Part shown: piece by piece, positions 18,868 to 28,900 of the stretch
Numbering within the stretch: the stretch's first letter is position 1
How the letters are laid out: the number at the start of each line of letters is the position of its first letter
Assembly (NCBI RefSeq): GCF_004337365.2
Contig: NZ_CP044016.1
Coordinates: forward strand, 3,348,001 to 3,412,000
Direction of reading: 5' to 3'
DNA from: Rhizosphaericola mali
GTDB lineage: Bacteria > Bacteroidota > Bacteroidia > Chitinophagales > Chitinophagaceae
Length of the DNA: 64,000 bases
The notes under the pieces: generated by a model
Databases searched by the model: none
What the model was told of the DNA's origin: nothing
The model's input: the letters and a program-made list of their open reading frames with translations, nothing else
Made by a program: the position numbers and the translations under genes

Positions 18868-20046
18868 TTAATTACTTATTAGTAGTGTATCTAAACTATC
18901 TCGAGTATTAACTGTAGGATTTTGAAATGAATCAACTATAGGATGAATATCAATAGTATCTTTATTTAAACTATACCCCAAATGATTCATCCTACAAATA
19001 TTTGAAAATATCACCTTTAACGAATCACTTTTATAAACAATTCCAGTAAAGTATTTATTAGCAATATTTATTTGGGTAACATTTATTTTTTTTGAAAATA
19101 CATTTCCCAATTCTGTAAATACGTCCGTAAGAATACATTGATGGAACATCACAGACAAACTATCCTCGGTAATAGATTTTATTACTAAAGGATGAATAAT
19201 ACTATTTACCCCAATATCCTGTTTTGCTACATTAATATTTCTTAACACGAACTTCGACACATTAACAGCCCCATTAGCATAGGAATAGTTCATTTGTTGA
19301 CCGGGAATCAGTACCAAATCTTTATTCCATCCTATTAAACTAACTACCTCTTTACGTAGCCAAATTTTACCTTGAAATAATTTAATTTTTAAATTATTCG
19401 CTTGCTTGTTATTTACTAAGAATCTAGTCCCCAATGCAGTTGTGGAGATTGAACCTGAATAAACAACGAAAGGTTGATGTTTATTTTTAGCTACTTTAAA
19501 TATCGCTTTTCCAGATAAATATATGGAACGCTCTATGCTTTTAAACGGAGTATAAAATGATATTGAACTATGAGGATAAAGGTTAACTACACTTTTATCC
19601 GACAAAATAATTTTCTTTATTTTCAATGAATTATTTCTAATAACCTGCTGTTGCTCTGATACAGTCTGATTTGTAGCGACTTTATACTCTTTTTGAGGAG
19701 CATTATTAGCAATTGTATTGTTATCCTTAACGATAAAAGTAATTAAAGCAATAAAAAATAGAATTGCCGCAGCGGCTATATATTTATAATTTCTTATCAG
19801 ACTAAAAGGGGAAATGATTTTATCATTTGACTCTAATAAATCATTTTCTATTTTAGATAAAATGGACGCCTTCTTTGTATCTGTAAAAATAAGTTCAGGA
19901 GTATCCGTAATATGCGTAGAATCATCAAAATATTTTCTCAATAAATCTTCATGTTCATGTATTAGCTTATAAATAGCTAATAGCTCAGACTTAGAAGCTG
20001 TTCCATTTTTATAATTTACTAAAATATCTTTTATATCATCTGCCAT
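18868..20046 (-). CDS. FecR-family anti-sigma factor with DUF4974 C-domain
   Basis: A 392-residue inner-membrane regulator. The cytoplasmic N-terminal part (about 1-88) should bind the sigma factor, one membrane helix (about 90-108, IAAAAILFFIALITFI) follows, then the periplasmic FecR beta domain (about 140-240, with KKIILSDKSVVNLYPHS) and a C-terminal DUF4974/STN-like region (about 285-365). It follows the ECF sigma gene by 71 nt. It should release the sigma factor when the partner SusC transports ligand. Confidence 0.92.
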   Translation of the reverse strand: MADDIKDILVNYKNGTASKSELLAIYKLIHEHEDLLRKYFDDSTHITDTPELIFTDTKKASILSKIENDLLESNDKIISPFSLIRNYKYIAAAAILFFIALITFIVKDNNTIANNAPQKEYKVATNQTVSEQQQVIRNNSLKIKKIILSDKSVVNLYPHSSISFYTPFKSIERSIYLSGKAIFKVAKNKHQPFVVYSGSISTTALGTRFLVNNKQANNLKIKLFQGKIWLRKEVVSLIGWNKDLVLIPGQQMNYSYANGAVNVSKFVLRNINVAKQDIGVNSIIHPLVIKSITEDSLSVMFHQCILTDVFTELGNVFSKKINVTQINIANKYFTGIVYKSDSLKVIFSNICRMNHLGYSLNKDTIDIHPIVDSFQNPTVNTRDSLDTLLISN

Positions 20047-20117
20047 TCTATATTGAAATGACAGATTGATAGAGATAGGGGGTACTATTTTATATTAACT
20101 AAATGTTACCATTTTTT

Positions 20118-20723
20118 TTACTTTTTGAACACCATATCGCATACCAAAATAGATAAGGTAATATCATTTATCAAAGCATACTTTTTAACCAACTTAGTTG
20201 CAACTTTTACATAATCTTTGACAGTCGTAGCTGAGACACCTATAATCGCTGCCGCTTCCACGTAAGATTTTCCTTCTATTTTGCATAAAACGAATGCATT
20301 TTTCCGTTGTTCGGATAATTGATCAATACCCTCTCTCAGCATTTGTAGTTTTTCCTCATATATTATTTCACTTTCCAAATCCACATCATTAGAAATAATA
20401 TCATCGCCAACAATTAATACATCTAAAGAAATAAGTCTATTCTTTACCTCTTTTTTTACATATTCTAATGATTTAAAATAGCTTGTATTAAAAAGCCAGC
20501 CATCAATTTTAGTATTTTCACTTAGTGACATTCTTTTGTTCCAAAGTAAAACAAATACTTCTTGTAGAATATCTTCTGCATCACCTGACTGCGTCACTAA
20601 CTGACAAATATTTTTATATATCAACTCAGAATAATCATGGAATATTTGTGTAAATATCTGTCGATCTCCACTTTTCAATTGTCTAATCCAATATTCATTT
20701 TGTGTCTTAGAAAGCATTGCCAT
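20118..20723 (-). CDS. ECF-type RNA polymerase sigma-70 factor
   Basis: A 201-residue sigma factor. Region 2 is seen at about residues 18-90 (GDRQIFTQIFHDYSELIYKN, then GDAEDILQEVFVLLW), and region 4 at about 130-180, with the helix-turn-helix SYVEAAAIIGVSATTVKDYV. It belongs to the Bacteroidota SusC-linked ECF group and is paired with the FecR gene downstream. It should drive the SusC operon 15580-12896. A second ATG two codons in (M3) is possible as the start. Confidence 0.94.
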   Translation of the reverse strand: MAMLSKTQNEYWIRQLKSGDRQIFTQIFHDYSELIYKNICQLVTQSGDAEDILQEVFVLLWNKRMSLSENTKIDGWLFNTSYFKSLEYVKKEVKNRLISLDVLIVGDDIISNDVDLESEIIYEEKLQMLREGIDQLSEQRKNAFVLCKIEGKSYVEAAAIIGVSATTVKDYVKVATKLVKKYALINDITLSILVCDMVFKK

Positions 20724-20745
20724 TTTCTTAAAATCTCCTGAATCG

Positions 20746-20753
20746 CAAAGCTA
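20746..20753 (-). promoter_or_regulatory. Candidate -7 box TAGCTTTG upstream of the ECF sigma gene
   Basis: TAnnTTTG match on the minus strand, 22 nt before the sigma ATG. A similarly placed box precedes the second ECF gene (47364). No clear -33 TTG is present. Confidence 0.35.
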
Positions 20754-20903
20754 TTATCTATAACATTTTTTTAATATTATCTTATTATTAAGTGGTTTTA
20801 CGGCAATCGGCGTATATTATAAGTATGAAATATTATATAAAAAAGCGAAGGGGATTATAGCCTAAAGAAATAAATGGGCATACATTACAAAACAACAACT
20901 TGA

Positions 20904-21482
20904 TTATTTTTTTTCATCAAAAATGTATACAATTAACATTTCGGCATCAGATTTTCCCACATTAATCGGATTGTGAGGAACACGTGCATCAAAGTAAAGA
21001 GAATCACCTTCATCCATATCATAGTTTTCATTTCCTATTACATATTGCACTTGCCCTTTTAGTAAGTATTTAAACTCAAAGGCATCAGTTGTTACCATTT
21101 TTCTTTTTGCGGAGGACTCTAGACGAAGAAGGACGAAATCATAATGAATATTTCGGCTATTAAATGTCAATATTCTACGATAATGAAAACCTTTGGATTT
21201 TTCCTTTTCAAAAGATTCATACTTTGCTTTTTTCTTCAATAATACAGGCGCATTTTTACCCATCAGATTTATATCTTTAAAAAAAAGATTTAAATCTGCA
21301 TCTAGTGCTTTTATGATGTTTAATAATACTGGTAATGAAGGTACAGAGCGGCTATTTTCTATCTGACTCACCATTCCTTTACTAATTCCGGCATCATCGG
21401 CAAGTGTCTGTAAAGTGACGGCTTTACTCTTCCTAAGTTCTCTAACTTTATTACCTATCTGTAAAAAAACATCTTCTTCCAT
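20904..21482 (-). CDS. XRE-cupin transcriptional regulator
   Basis: A 192-residue regulator. Residues about 8-63 form an XRE helix-turn-helix (TLQTLADDAGISKGMVSQIE). Residues about 115-188 form a small cupin (FKYLLKGQVQYVIG, then EGDSLYFDARVPHNPINVG), which normally senses a small molecule. Related regulators control catabolism of amines or amino compounds. It lies 106 nt downstream of the PbfA-like gene on the same strand, so it probably controls this locus and senses an aminophosphonate or its product. That link is inferred from position. Confidence 0.85.
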   Translation of the reverse strand: MEEDVFLQIGNKVRELRKSKAVTLQTLADDAGISKGMVSQIENSRSVPSLPVLLNIIKALDADLNLFFKDINLMGKNAPVLLKKKAKYESFEKEKSKGFHYRRILTFNSRNIHYDFVLLRLESSAKRKMVTTDAFEFKYLLKGQVQYVIGNENYDMDEGDSLYFDARVPHNPINVGKSDAEMLIVYIFDEKK

Positions 21483-21588
21483 GATCGCTTATTTCTCTTA
21501 ATATGGTGTTGGCGGAAAGGTAGCTATATTTATGCAATCGGTAGAGTATTCTATCTTAAAATTAATTTAATAACTGTTATAAAAAAAC

Positions 21589-22953
21589 TCAATTATTTAG
21601 TGTCGAAATACTTTCGTCTAGCACTTCTATAAGTATATTCATAGCTTCTATCAGTTGCTGTCTATCAATAATCAATGGAGGTGATAACTGGAGCACATTT
21701 CCTTGAGACACTTTAAAGCTCAATCCTTTTTCCAAACAACCATACATTACTTTTTCTGCCAGAATGTAGTGCTTTTCTTTTGTTTGACGATCTTTTACCA
21801 GTTCGATCCCCCATAGCAAACCGAGACCTCGAATATCTCCAATTTCTTTATATTGATGTTGTAGTTGATTTAATTGTTGTCTCATCCAGATTTCATCGGA
21901 TTGCACTTTTAATAGTAAATTCTGATTCTGAATAGTTTCTAATACTGCCAATCCTACTGCAGCCCCCATAGGATTTTTCTCAAAAGTATAATGCCCTAAA
22001 GATATTTGTCCCGCCATTGCATTAAACTTTTCTCTAGTCACAATTCCTGCCATTGGAATAAGACCACCGCCCATTCCTTTGCCCAAACAAACTATATCTG
22101 GCACGATACCAAAATGCTCAAAAGCAAACATTTTTCCAGTCCGTCCAAAAGCAATTGGAATCTCATCTAATATCAATAAAATACCATGTTTATCACAAAT
22201 TTCACGAATGCGTTTCCAATAAGCTTTTGAAGGTATCTGCACATCTGTATTTCTAACAGTTTCAGCAATAAAGGCGCCAATTCCACCTTCTTTTTCTATC
22301 ACATATTCTAAATAGTCTGCATAAGGCACATCATTATCTCCTGTATTCCATATATTTCGATAACGATTGGGAGGAGCTATACGTTCCACACCGGGCATGA
22401 GCGGTCCCATACCTTCTCTAAATTGTGCCTCTCCTCCCACAGAAATAGCGTCTAGTCCTGCTCCATGAAAAGCATCCCATAAAGCCACCATTTTAAATTT
22501 ACCAGTCACTAATCTAGCTAATTTTATCGCCATACTTACCGCAGAAGTACCACCAGGTGCAAATAAAACCCTAGTCAATTCCATTGGCATAGTAGCAACC
22601 AAAGCCTCTGCATAATTTATAGCTTTCTCATTAGTAAAACGACGAGGACAAAATGCTAATTCTTCTACCTGATCTTTCAACGCTCCTACTAAAGCAGAAT
22701 GACCATATCCTAGTTGATGAACATTATTACCATGAAAATCCATGTATTTTTTCCCAGCACTATCTATTAAATAAATACCTTCTGCATGCACCAGATTATC
22801 TAAACACGGCGTTGACAAGGCCTGGTGCAAAAAAACATCTGCATCTCTTTTTAATAACTCATCCGCTACTCTAATCATTTGATTTTCGGACCATTTTTCA
22901 CGTAAAGAAGAATGATTTATATCTCCTTCACTCAGATGTTTATAAGATTCCAT
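21589..22953 (-). CDS. pbfA: Class III aminotransferase-fold PLP enzyme, PbfA-like ((R)-1-hydroxy-2-aminoethylphosphonate ammonia-lyase candidate)
   Basis: A 454-residue cytoplasmic PLP enzyme. FHG at 162-164, D263 in LILDEIPIAFGRTG and the Schiff-base lysine K292 in LGKGMGGG are all present. Two stretches resemble the phosphonate lyase PbfA more than ordinary class III transaminases as I recall them: FCPRRFTN (101-108), and GHYTFEKNP near 320 in place of the common T-x-GGNP type. PbfA removes ammonia from (R)-1-hydroxy-2-aminoethylphosphonate to give phosphonoacetaldehyde. The FAD and PhnX-like genes nearby support this. Alternatives are a 2-aminoethylphosphonate or other omega-amino transaminase, or an ethanolamine-phosphate lyase relative. 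Its start overlaps the DUF5690 stop by 14 nt. Confidence 0.65.
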   Translation of the reverse strand: MESYKHLSEGDINHSSLREKWSENQMIRVADELLKRDADVFLHQALSTPCLDNLVHAEGIYLIDSAGKKYMDFHGNNVHQLGYGHSALVGALKDQVEELAFCPRRFTNEKAINYAEALVATMPMELTRVLFAPGGTSAVSMAIKLARLVTGKFKMVALWDAFHGAGLDAISVGGEAQFREGMGPLMPGVERIAPPNRYRNIWNTGDNDVPYADYLEYVIEKEGGIGAFIAETVRNTDVQIPSKAYWKRIREICDKHGILLILDEIPIAFGRTGKMFAFEHFGIVPDIVCLGKGMGGGLIPMAGIVTREKFNAMAGQISLGHYTFEKNPMGAAVGLAVLETIQNQNLLLKVQSDEIWMRQQLNQLQHQYKEIGDIRGLGLLWGIELVKDRQTKEKHYILAEKVMYGCLEKGLSFKVSQGNVLQLSPPLIIDRQQLIEAMNILIEVLDESISTLNN

Positions 22954-24235
22954 TTGATTGTACTTTTTTATATTTATGATAAAAATAATATGCAGATATC
23001 GCAGTCCCGACTAATCCAACTAGGCAAATTATTTGCACTAGAAAAGAAAAAAAAGCAACCCATTGCAGATGTATACCCCAAAATTCTCTAACAAATAAAA
23101 TTAACACACTACCCAGATACCCAAAGGAATCAGCGATATACATATAAAATCCAAAATTCCCATTCACTTTAAACGATGCAATCATTCGTTCAAAATAAAG
23201 GCAATTGAAAGGTACATAACTTAAATATAGTCCCGTACCCACTAAGAGCATCCAATAAAAAGGATTTATAAAATGTAGATGAAATAATAAAGTACTAGTT
23301 AATGCAATACCATAACCTATAAAAATGATTACATGATTAATCATAAAGGCTTTTATATTAGACTTTACCAACACCAACAAACTCATACACAATAATAATA
23401 TTAATGATATAGGAATTTCAGTACGAGAAAATATAGATGGGTCATTTCCTAATCCAATTTCATTAAATAATTCGTTGGAAAAATTATCTCTAAAGTCTCT
23501 TAAAATTGTGAGCAGTGCATAAGTTAATATAATAGTCATTAAACCAGGGAGATACGCTTTTACAGCAACCCTTCTAGCTGCTGCATCCATCGGCTTACGA
23601 GCATTTCTTTGTAATACATCCTCTTGTGATGGAGGAGGCACTTGATTTAATAACCAAGTAAATAAAATGAGAGGTAAAACAAAACTAGCACCCGCCAAAA
23701 AAGGCATCCAAAACACATTAATACCAGCATCCAGCAGTAGCGACTTCCCCACACTTTTTACAACTCCAGAAGAAAAAATAAAACTAATAGACAATACAGC
23801 ACCAGTAAACTCTGTACTTCTCTTACCTTCTAAATAACTAAATACTACACCCCACACCATTCCAAGAGGAAAGCCATTTGCCAATAAGAATATAATATTG
23901 TACGGTGCTGGTACAATAGCAAAAAAGAGGAGCATCGTCCATGCCAATAATATGAGTATCAGTATTGTACGAGCACGATGCTCTTCACGCATTCCCGAGA
24001 TAAATTTGATACCATAAAATTTACTTAATGCATAGCCAATAACTTGTGCAGTAACTAACCATACTTTATAGCTCACATGCAAAAAACTCAATCCATCAAA
24101 ACTGGCTGCGGTAAATGGCTTTCTAAATGCGTACATACAGAAATAAACGCCAAAGGACGCAATAGCAGCATATAGATTGACAAACCAAGACGGTGCGGTC
24201 CTTAATTTGCTCCGCATAGTATTTGAAATAAACAT
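22940..24235 (-). CDS. DUF5690-type MFS-like membrane transporter
   Basis: A 431-residue inner-membrane protein with about 12 helices. Its first helix reads VNLYAAIASFGVYFCMYAFRKPF in pieces, a start typical of DUF5690 and close to the GlpT/UhpT-like organophosphate carriers in overall look. Members have no assigned substrate that I know of. Translational overlap with the PbfA-like gene suggests that it imports the substrate of that enzyme, for example 2-aminoethylphosphonate or a hydroxylated relative. ATG 24217 (M7) is an alternative start. No phosphonate ABC transporter is seen here, so this could fill that role. Confidence 0.7.
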   Translation of the reverse strand: MFISNTMRSKLRTAPSWFVNLYAAIASFGVYFCMYAFRKPFTAASFDGLSFLHVSYKVWLVTAQVIGYALSKFYGIKFISGMREEHRARTILILILLAWTMLLFFAIVPAPYNIIFLLANGFPLGMVWGVVFSYLEGKRSTEFTGAVLSISFIFSSGVVKSVGKSLLLDAGINVFWMPFLAGASFVLPLILFTWLLNQVPPPSQEDVLQRNARKPMDAAARRVAVKAYLPGLMTIILTYALLTILRDFRDNFSNELFNEIGLGNDPSIFSRTEIPISLILLLCMSLLVLVKSNIKAFMINHVIIFIGYGIALTSTLLFHLHFINPFYWMLLVGTGLYLSYVPFNCLYFERMIASFKVNGNFGFYMYIADSFGYLGSVLILFVREFWGIHLQWVAFFSFLVQIICLVGLVGTAISAYYFYHKYKKVQSNGIL

Positions 24236-24278
24236 TCGTAATATTTATGTTGAGGTATTTTTAAATTGTATAAAACAG

Positions 24279-24322
24279 GGACGCCATCTGAGAGAAATTC
24301 TATTTCTAATCAGACAGCATCC
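24279..24322 (-). terminator. Imperfect hairpin between SusD and the DUF5690 gene (attenuator-like)
   Basis: On the minus strand GGATGC...TCTGA..AGAAAT pairs with ATTTCT..TCAGA...GCGTCC around a 3-nt loop, followed by CTGTTTTATA. The stem holds a G-T pair and two small mismatched steps. Placed mid-operon, it could reduce read-through from susCD into the catabolic genes. Confidence 0.5.
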
Positions 24323-24344
24323 AATAAAATAAATTAATTTACCC

Positions 24345-25955
24345 CTACTGTATCAACCACATTTTACCGTTAATATCATCAGTCGCAAAGCCTTGATTCG
24401 TCAAAGCAGCTTTCCAATTCGTTGCATTCTGATTTTGTTCCACTTGTGGATATCCCCAACGTAGCGGAATCGTGCCATTATTACCGATACCTGTACCATT
24501 CCTAAATGCAGGAATACCTGTACGCCTATAATTAAAATAACCTTCCCAAGCTGAATTTTGAAACATGGCAATATATTTCTGCATCAAAATTTGATTTAAT
24601 CCAGTAGTACCTGCAACATATTTTACAGCAGATTGGTTATAATAGTTATCAAATTTAAATGTGAAAGGAAATGCCTTAATACTAGTCAACGAACCTGAAG
24701 GTAAAAAATAAGCTTTAAAACTAGTATCTGCAATATTTAAATCATTGGAAGCAAAGGACGTCGTAATTCCTTCTTTATACCAAGTTTCTGCATCTCCGCT
24801 AACCCAACCTCTATTGATCGCTTCAGCGATATTAAAACACATTTCTGCATAACTAACGAGTTTATCAGGAATACCTACATAAGAATTATAGTATCTATTT
24901 CTATTGATAAAAGATACTGTACGAGCACTCGCTTCTTGTTCTATTGTTGCAATAGAAGCACCTGTACTTTCACCCACAAAGGCATTAAAATCTAGCGTAT
25001 CAGTAATATTATTATTATTCATATACCCCCAAGCAGGCTCACAGTTTACATACACACGTGGATCTTGCAAATCTGTCAATGACTTTACATATGTCTGAGC
25101 CATAGCATATCTTGATGCAGTGGACCCAAAATTGACCATATTTAAAGGATATTGATTATATGTAGTAACGTAAGTAAATTCCAAATCATTTGCACTGCTT
25201 GATAGCAATGGATACTTCGCCGGATTATTAATAATATTTGAAAATTGTGTTGCAACATCTAAATCAGCATCGCTTGACTTCTTACTTAAACTAATTAGCA
25301 CCCTTAATTTGAAAGCATTCACTGCTTGTTGCCATTTAGATAGATCACCTGCATAATAAATATCCTGCACCGACCCTGTTAATGTTACATCATTTGATGT
25401 TATTAAAGTTTGAAAGTCCGTATTTGCGGAATCCAAAACATTAAGAACATATTGAAATACATCTTTTTGAGCACTATAAGTTGGCTGAAGATTATCAGAA
25501 CCTAGCAAAGCATCTTTCATCGGAATATCCCCATTCATCGATGTTTGATTATAAAAATAGTAGGCTTTTACAAACTTTCCGATTGCTTCATATACATTCA
25601 CAGTTCCTAACGCAGTCCTTAAAGCTTCCTTTTCCATCTGATTAACGTTTTTCAAAACCGTATAACTATCAAAAGTAGCATTAGACCAACTATATTGATT
25701 ATCTCCATAGTAAGCATAGGCACCAAGAAAATATTGATTATATTTCTGTACATTATCCCAAGAACCTGAACCACCAAGTTGTCCAACAGAACCAGTTCCT
25801 GACATATCAGTCAATATAGTTCCTAAAAGTAAACTTGGAGTAACTTCTTCTCCTTGATTGGGATTAGATTGTAATTTTTCAATCGTTTTTTTACAGGAAA
25901 TAAAAAACAAAGTAAAACATCCTATAATTAAATATTTATATTTATTAATATACAT
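24345..25955 (-). CDS. SusD-like_2 nutrient-binding lipoprotein (phosphonate-type locus)
   Basis: A 536-residue lipoprotein with lipobox FFISC (C21) and, soon after, the KLQSNPNQGEEVTPSLLLG start seen in SusD-like_2 proteins. The C-terminal 'WEGYFNYRRTGIPAF' motif is conserved with the first SusD-like protein in this window. It is co-transcribed with SusC 18 nt upstream. As the lid of that barrel it should bind the nutrient later handled by the DUF5690 carrier and PbfA-like enzyme, but no ligand-binding residues can be named. Confidence 0.9.
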   Translation of the reverse strand: MYINKYKYLIIGCFTLFFISCKKTIEKLQSNPNQGEEVTPSLLLGTILTDMSGTGSVGQLGGSGSWDNVQKYNQYFLGAYAYYGDNQYSWSNATFDSYTVLKNVNQMEKEALRTALGTVNVYEAIGKFVKAYYFYNQTSMNGDIPMKDALLGSDNLQPTYSAQKDVFQYVLNVLDSANTDFQTLITSNDVTLTGSVQDIYYAGDLSKWQQAVNAFKLRVLISLSKKSSDADLDVATQFSNIINNPAKYPLLSSSANDLEFTYVTTYNQYPLNMVNFGSTASRYAMAQTYVKSLTDLQDPRVYVNCEPAWGYMNNNNITDTLDFNAFVGESTGASIATIEQEASARTVSFINRNRYYNSYVGIPDKLVSYAEMCFNIAEAINRGWVSGDAETWYKEGITTSFASNDLNIADTSFKAYFLPSGSLTSIKAFPFTFKFDNYYNQSAVKYVAGTTGLNQILMQKYIAMFQNSAWEGYFNYRRTGIPAFRNGTGIGNNGTIPLRWGYPQVEQNQNATNWKAALTNQGFATDDINGKMWLIQ

Positions 25956-25973
25956 TATTTCAATATTTATAGA

Positions 25974-28900
25974 TTAGAAAGAAAGATGAACATTAAATCC
26001 AAAATTGCGTACGCTTGGTGTTTGTAGACCAGAACCGCTATCTTGTGTATATTGATCAACATCTATATCTTTATATTTATTCGGGAAGAAATACAACAAG
26101 TTATTACCTACTAAGGATACCGATGCTGCACTAAACCATTTTTGATGATTCACAATATCCTGAGGAATATTATAGGTAAGAGTTACGGTTCTTAATTTAG
26201 CAAATGTCTTTTTAATAATATCCAAATCTGGAATACTTGCCATTCTAGTAACATAAGCTTGAACAGATGTTGCAGTCGTATTTGTTGTTGCCGTTAGATT
26301 CTTTTCATTGGTAATTGTACCATTGATAGGATCTAACTGAATATCTTGGCCAGAGAAAACAACTCCAGAGCCAACATAAGAACCTGCATACGTACCATTA
26401 ACTTTCCCATCATCAGGACGAGCTACTGCAAAAGCGCCTTGATCTGTTTCTATTTGACGACCACCTTGCAAAGATTTTTTCCTTACATAATCTTCCATTA
26501 CGCCGCCTACCATACCATCAAATTGGAAACTCAAAGAGATATTTTTATAACTCAAGTTATTTACAACTCCCCATATCCAATTAGGATCGGAATGACCATA
26601 CACTTTTTTGGCATTCACCCCCAAATCAGAATAACGTAATAATAAACCAGAACTAGCATCATGTACTAATTGACCAGAAGAAGTACGTACAAAAGCATCG
26701 CCATAAACCAAATCCACTCTTTTTCCGTTGTAGGACCAGTTATCTGGGCTTGAATTATCTACCCAGACTCTTTTATAGGTAGACCAATTGACTGCTACAT
26801 TCCATGAGAAACCACTAGGATTCTTGATTGGAGAAGCATTTAGTGTAACTTCCCAACCGTCATTATTATATACATTACCATTGGTCAACAAACTAGTATA
26901 ACCAGTTGCTTGAGAGATTGTACGATTTATAATCGCTGTATTGTGATAATGATATCTTGTGATATCTATCCCAATTCTATTATGTAAAAATCTTATATCT
27001 GCACCAAACTCAGTTGCTTTACGTTCTGAAGTACTTATACTCGGATCAATAAGCTGATCTGAATAATAGGCACTACTAACATTATTATAGGTTGGAGTCA
27101 AACTATAATATTGCCCAAATTGATATTGAGGTCCATCATATGGAGATGGATAACTATAACCATATTCACTACCAGGCAGATTCGTTATATTAGGTGTAAA
27201 AGTACTTTGTGTACCACCCGATTTACTCTCTGCATAAGAAGCACGCAATTTAGCAAAGGAGATAAATTCTGGCAATTTAACATAATCAGAAACTACTGTT
27301 GCTAAGTTAAATGAAGGATAGAAATAAGTATTTGTATTTGTTGGAAGAGAAGAGGACTTATCTGCACGTCCTGTAACATTTAAAGTAATATAGGACTTAT
27401 ACCCTAAATCTACTGAATAGTAGGCGCTCAATACTTTCATTTGAGAATTAAAAGAAGTCGCTTGTACAGGATTCATCGAGTTAGAGAATGCATAAACGCC
27501 TGGTATGTTCAAATAATTGGTAGTAGTATAATCAGAGTTAAATCTAAAACTACGTGCATTGGCTCCCACAATTGCATTAAGATCCAAGAAATTCATAATA
27601 TGATTTTTATTATAGACAGCTCGGAGCTCCACATTTGTTTGGAATAAATGCCTATGATCTTCTCTATAGTCTCCATATTTATAATCTCTATAATCACTTG
27701 CAGAATAAGGAACTTTTTCTGTATTTAAGAAATCATAGGTATTGACGCTTGGTCGAAACATTACTTGTAAGTCATTATTCACTTTATAGTTCAAAGCCGT
27801 ATAACCATAAATATTATTCATATAATGACTGCGCAGCCATTCATAACTCATAAAATATGGGTTATTGTACCTATAATATTCCACAAATTTTTGTTGAACA
27901 CCTTCTTTGCCTGGCTGCCAATAATCTCTCATATCCTTTACATTCCAGTCTGCACCACTCCATAAAACAAGATTATAGATTAAACTATTGGGACCATAGT
28001 TAACATCTGGCAAGTTAGGGGTAGATTGTCTATTATAGTTGATATATGTATTTAATGTTAATTTATCAGTAAAACGATTCGTCACATTACCTGTTAAATT
28101 AAAATTATTCAAAGAAGTATTTGGAACAATTCCCTTCTGGTAAGTATTCCCAAAGGAAAAGCGTACATCTGTTTTTTCTGAACTACTACTTATAGCGATA
28201 CTATTAGATTGCAACAAACCCGTTTGAATAAAGTTATTCAAATTATTAGGCCCCTTTGCGGTCCATGGAGTAGGTTTAATATGTCCAGTATACGTTTGTC
28301 CGTTATCGAAATATGTGGTAAATGTTGAGTCTCCATAATACGTTCCATCCCATTGAGGCAAAAGTCTGCCATCCAACTTTGGTCCCCAACCACCATCATA
28401 GTCATAATCGTTTACACCACCACCTTTTCCATCTCCAAAAGCATAAGTACCATACTCACCAGGTCCATATTCATTCTGTACTTTGGGAATAGCTAAAAAG
28501 CCTTTACTCCACATAGTACTATTATTAAAGTCTACAACCAAACCTTTTTTCTTCGCTTTTTTTGTTGTGATAATAATCGCGCCATTTTGTCCTGCGAAAC
28601 CATACAAAGCAGTTGCATTAGGACCTTTTAATATCGTGTAAGTATCGATATCATCGGGATTGATATTATATGTATCAGAGGTCATAGGTACACCATCTAC
28701 TACATACATAGGAGCGCCATCCCCACGAATGCTAATATTAGGAGCATGCCCGATCTCAGGTGTCACATTTACTATTAAACCCGCAACATTTCCTTTCAGA
28801 CTATTGAGCGCATTTGGTTGACGAGATTTAGTAAACTGATCAGCATCGATGGTTTGCGTTGCATATCCTAGTTTTTTGGCTTCTTTACGAATACCTGTCG

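Noticed and set aside
21589-22953. Glutamate-1-semialdehyde or ornithine aminotransferase
   Set aside because: The local motifs and phosphonate-type neighbours do not fit those biosynthetic enzymes.
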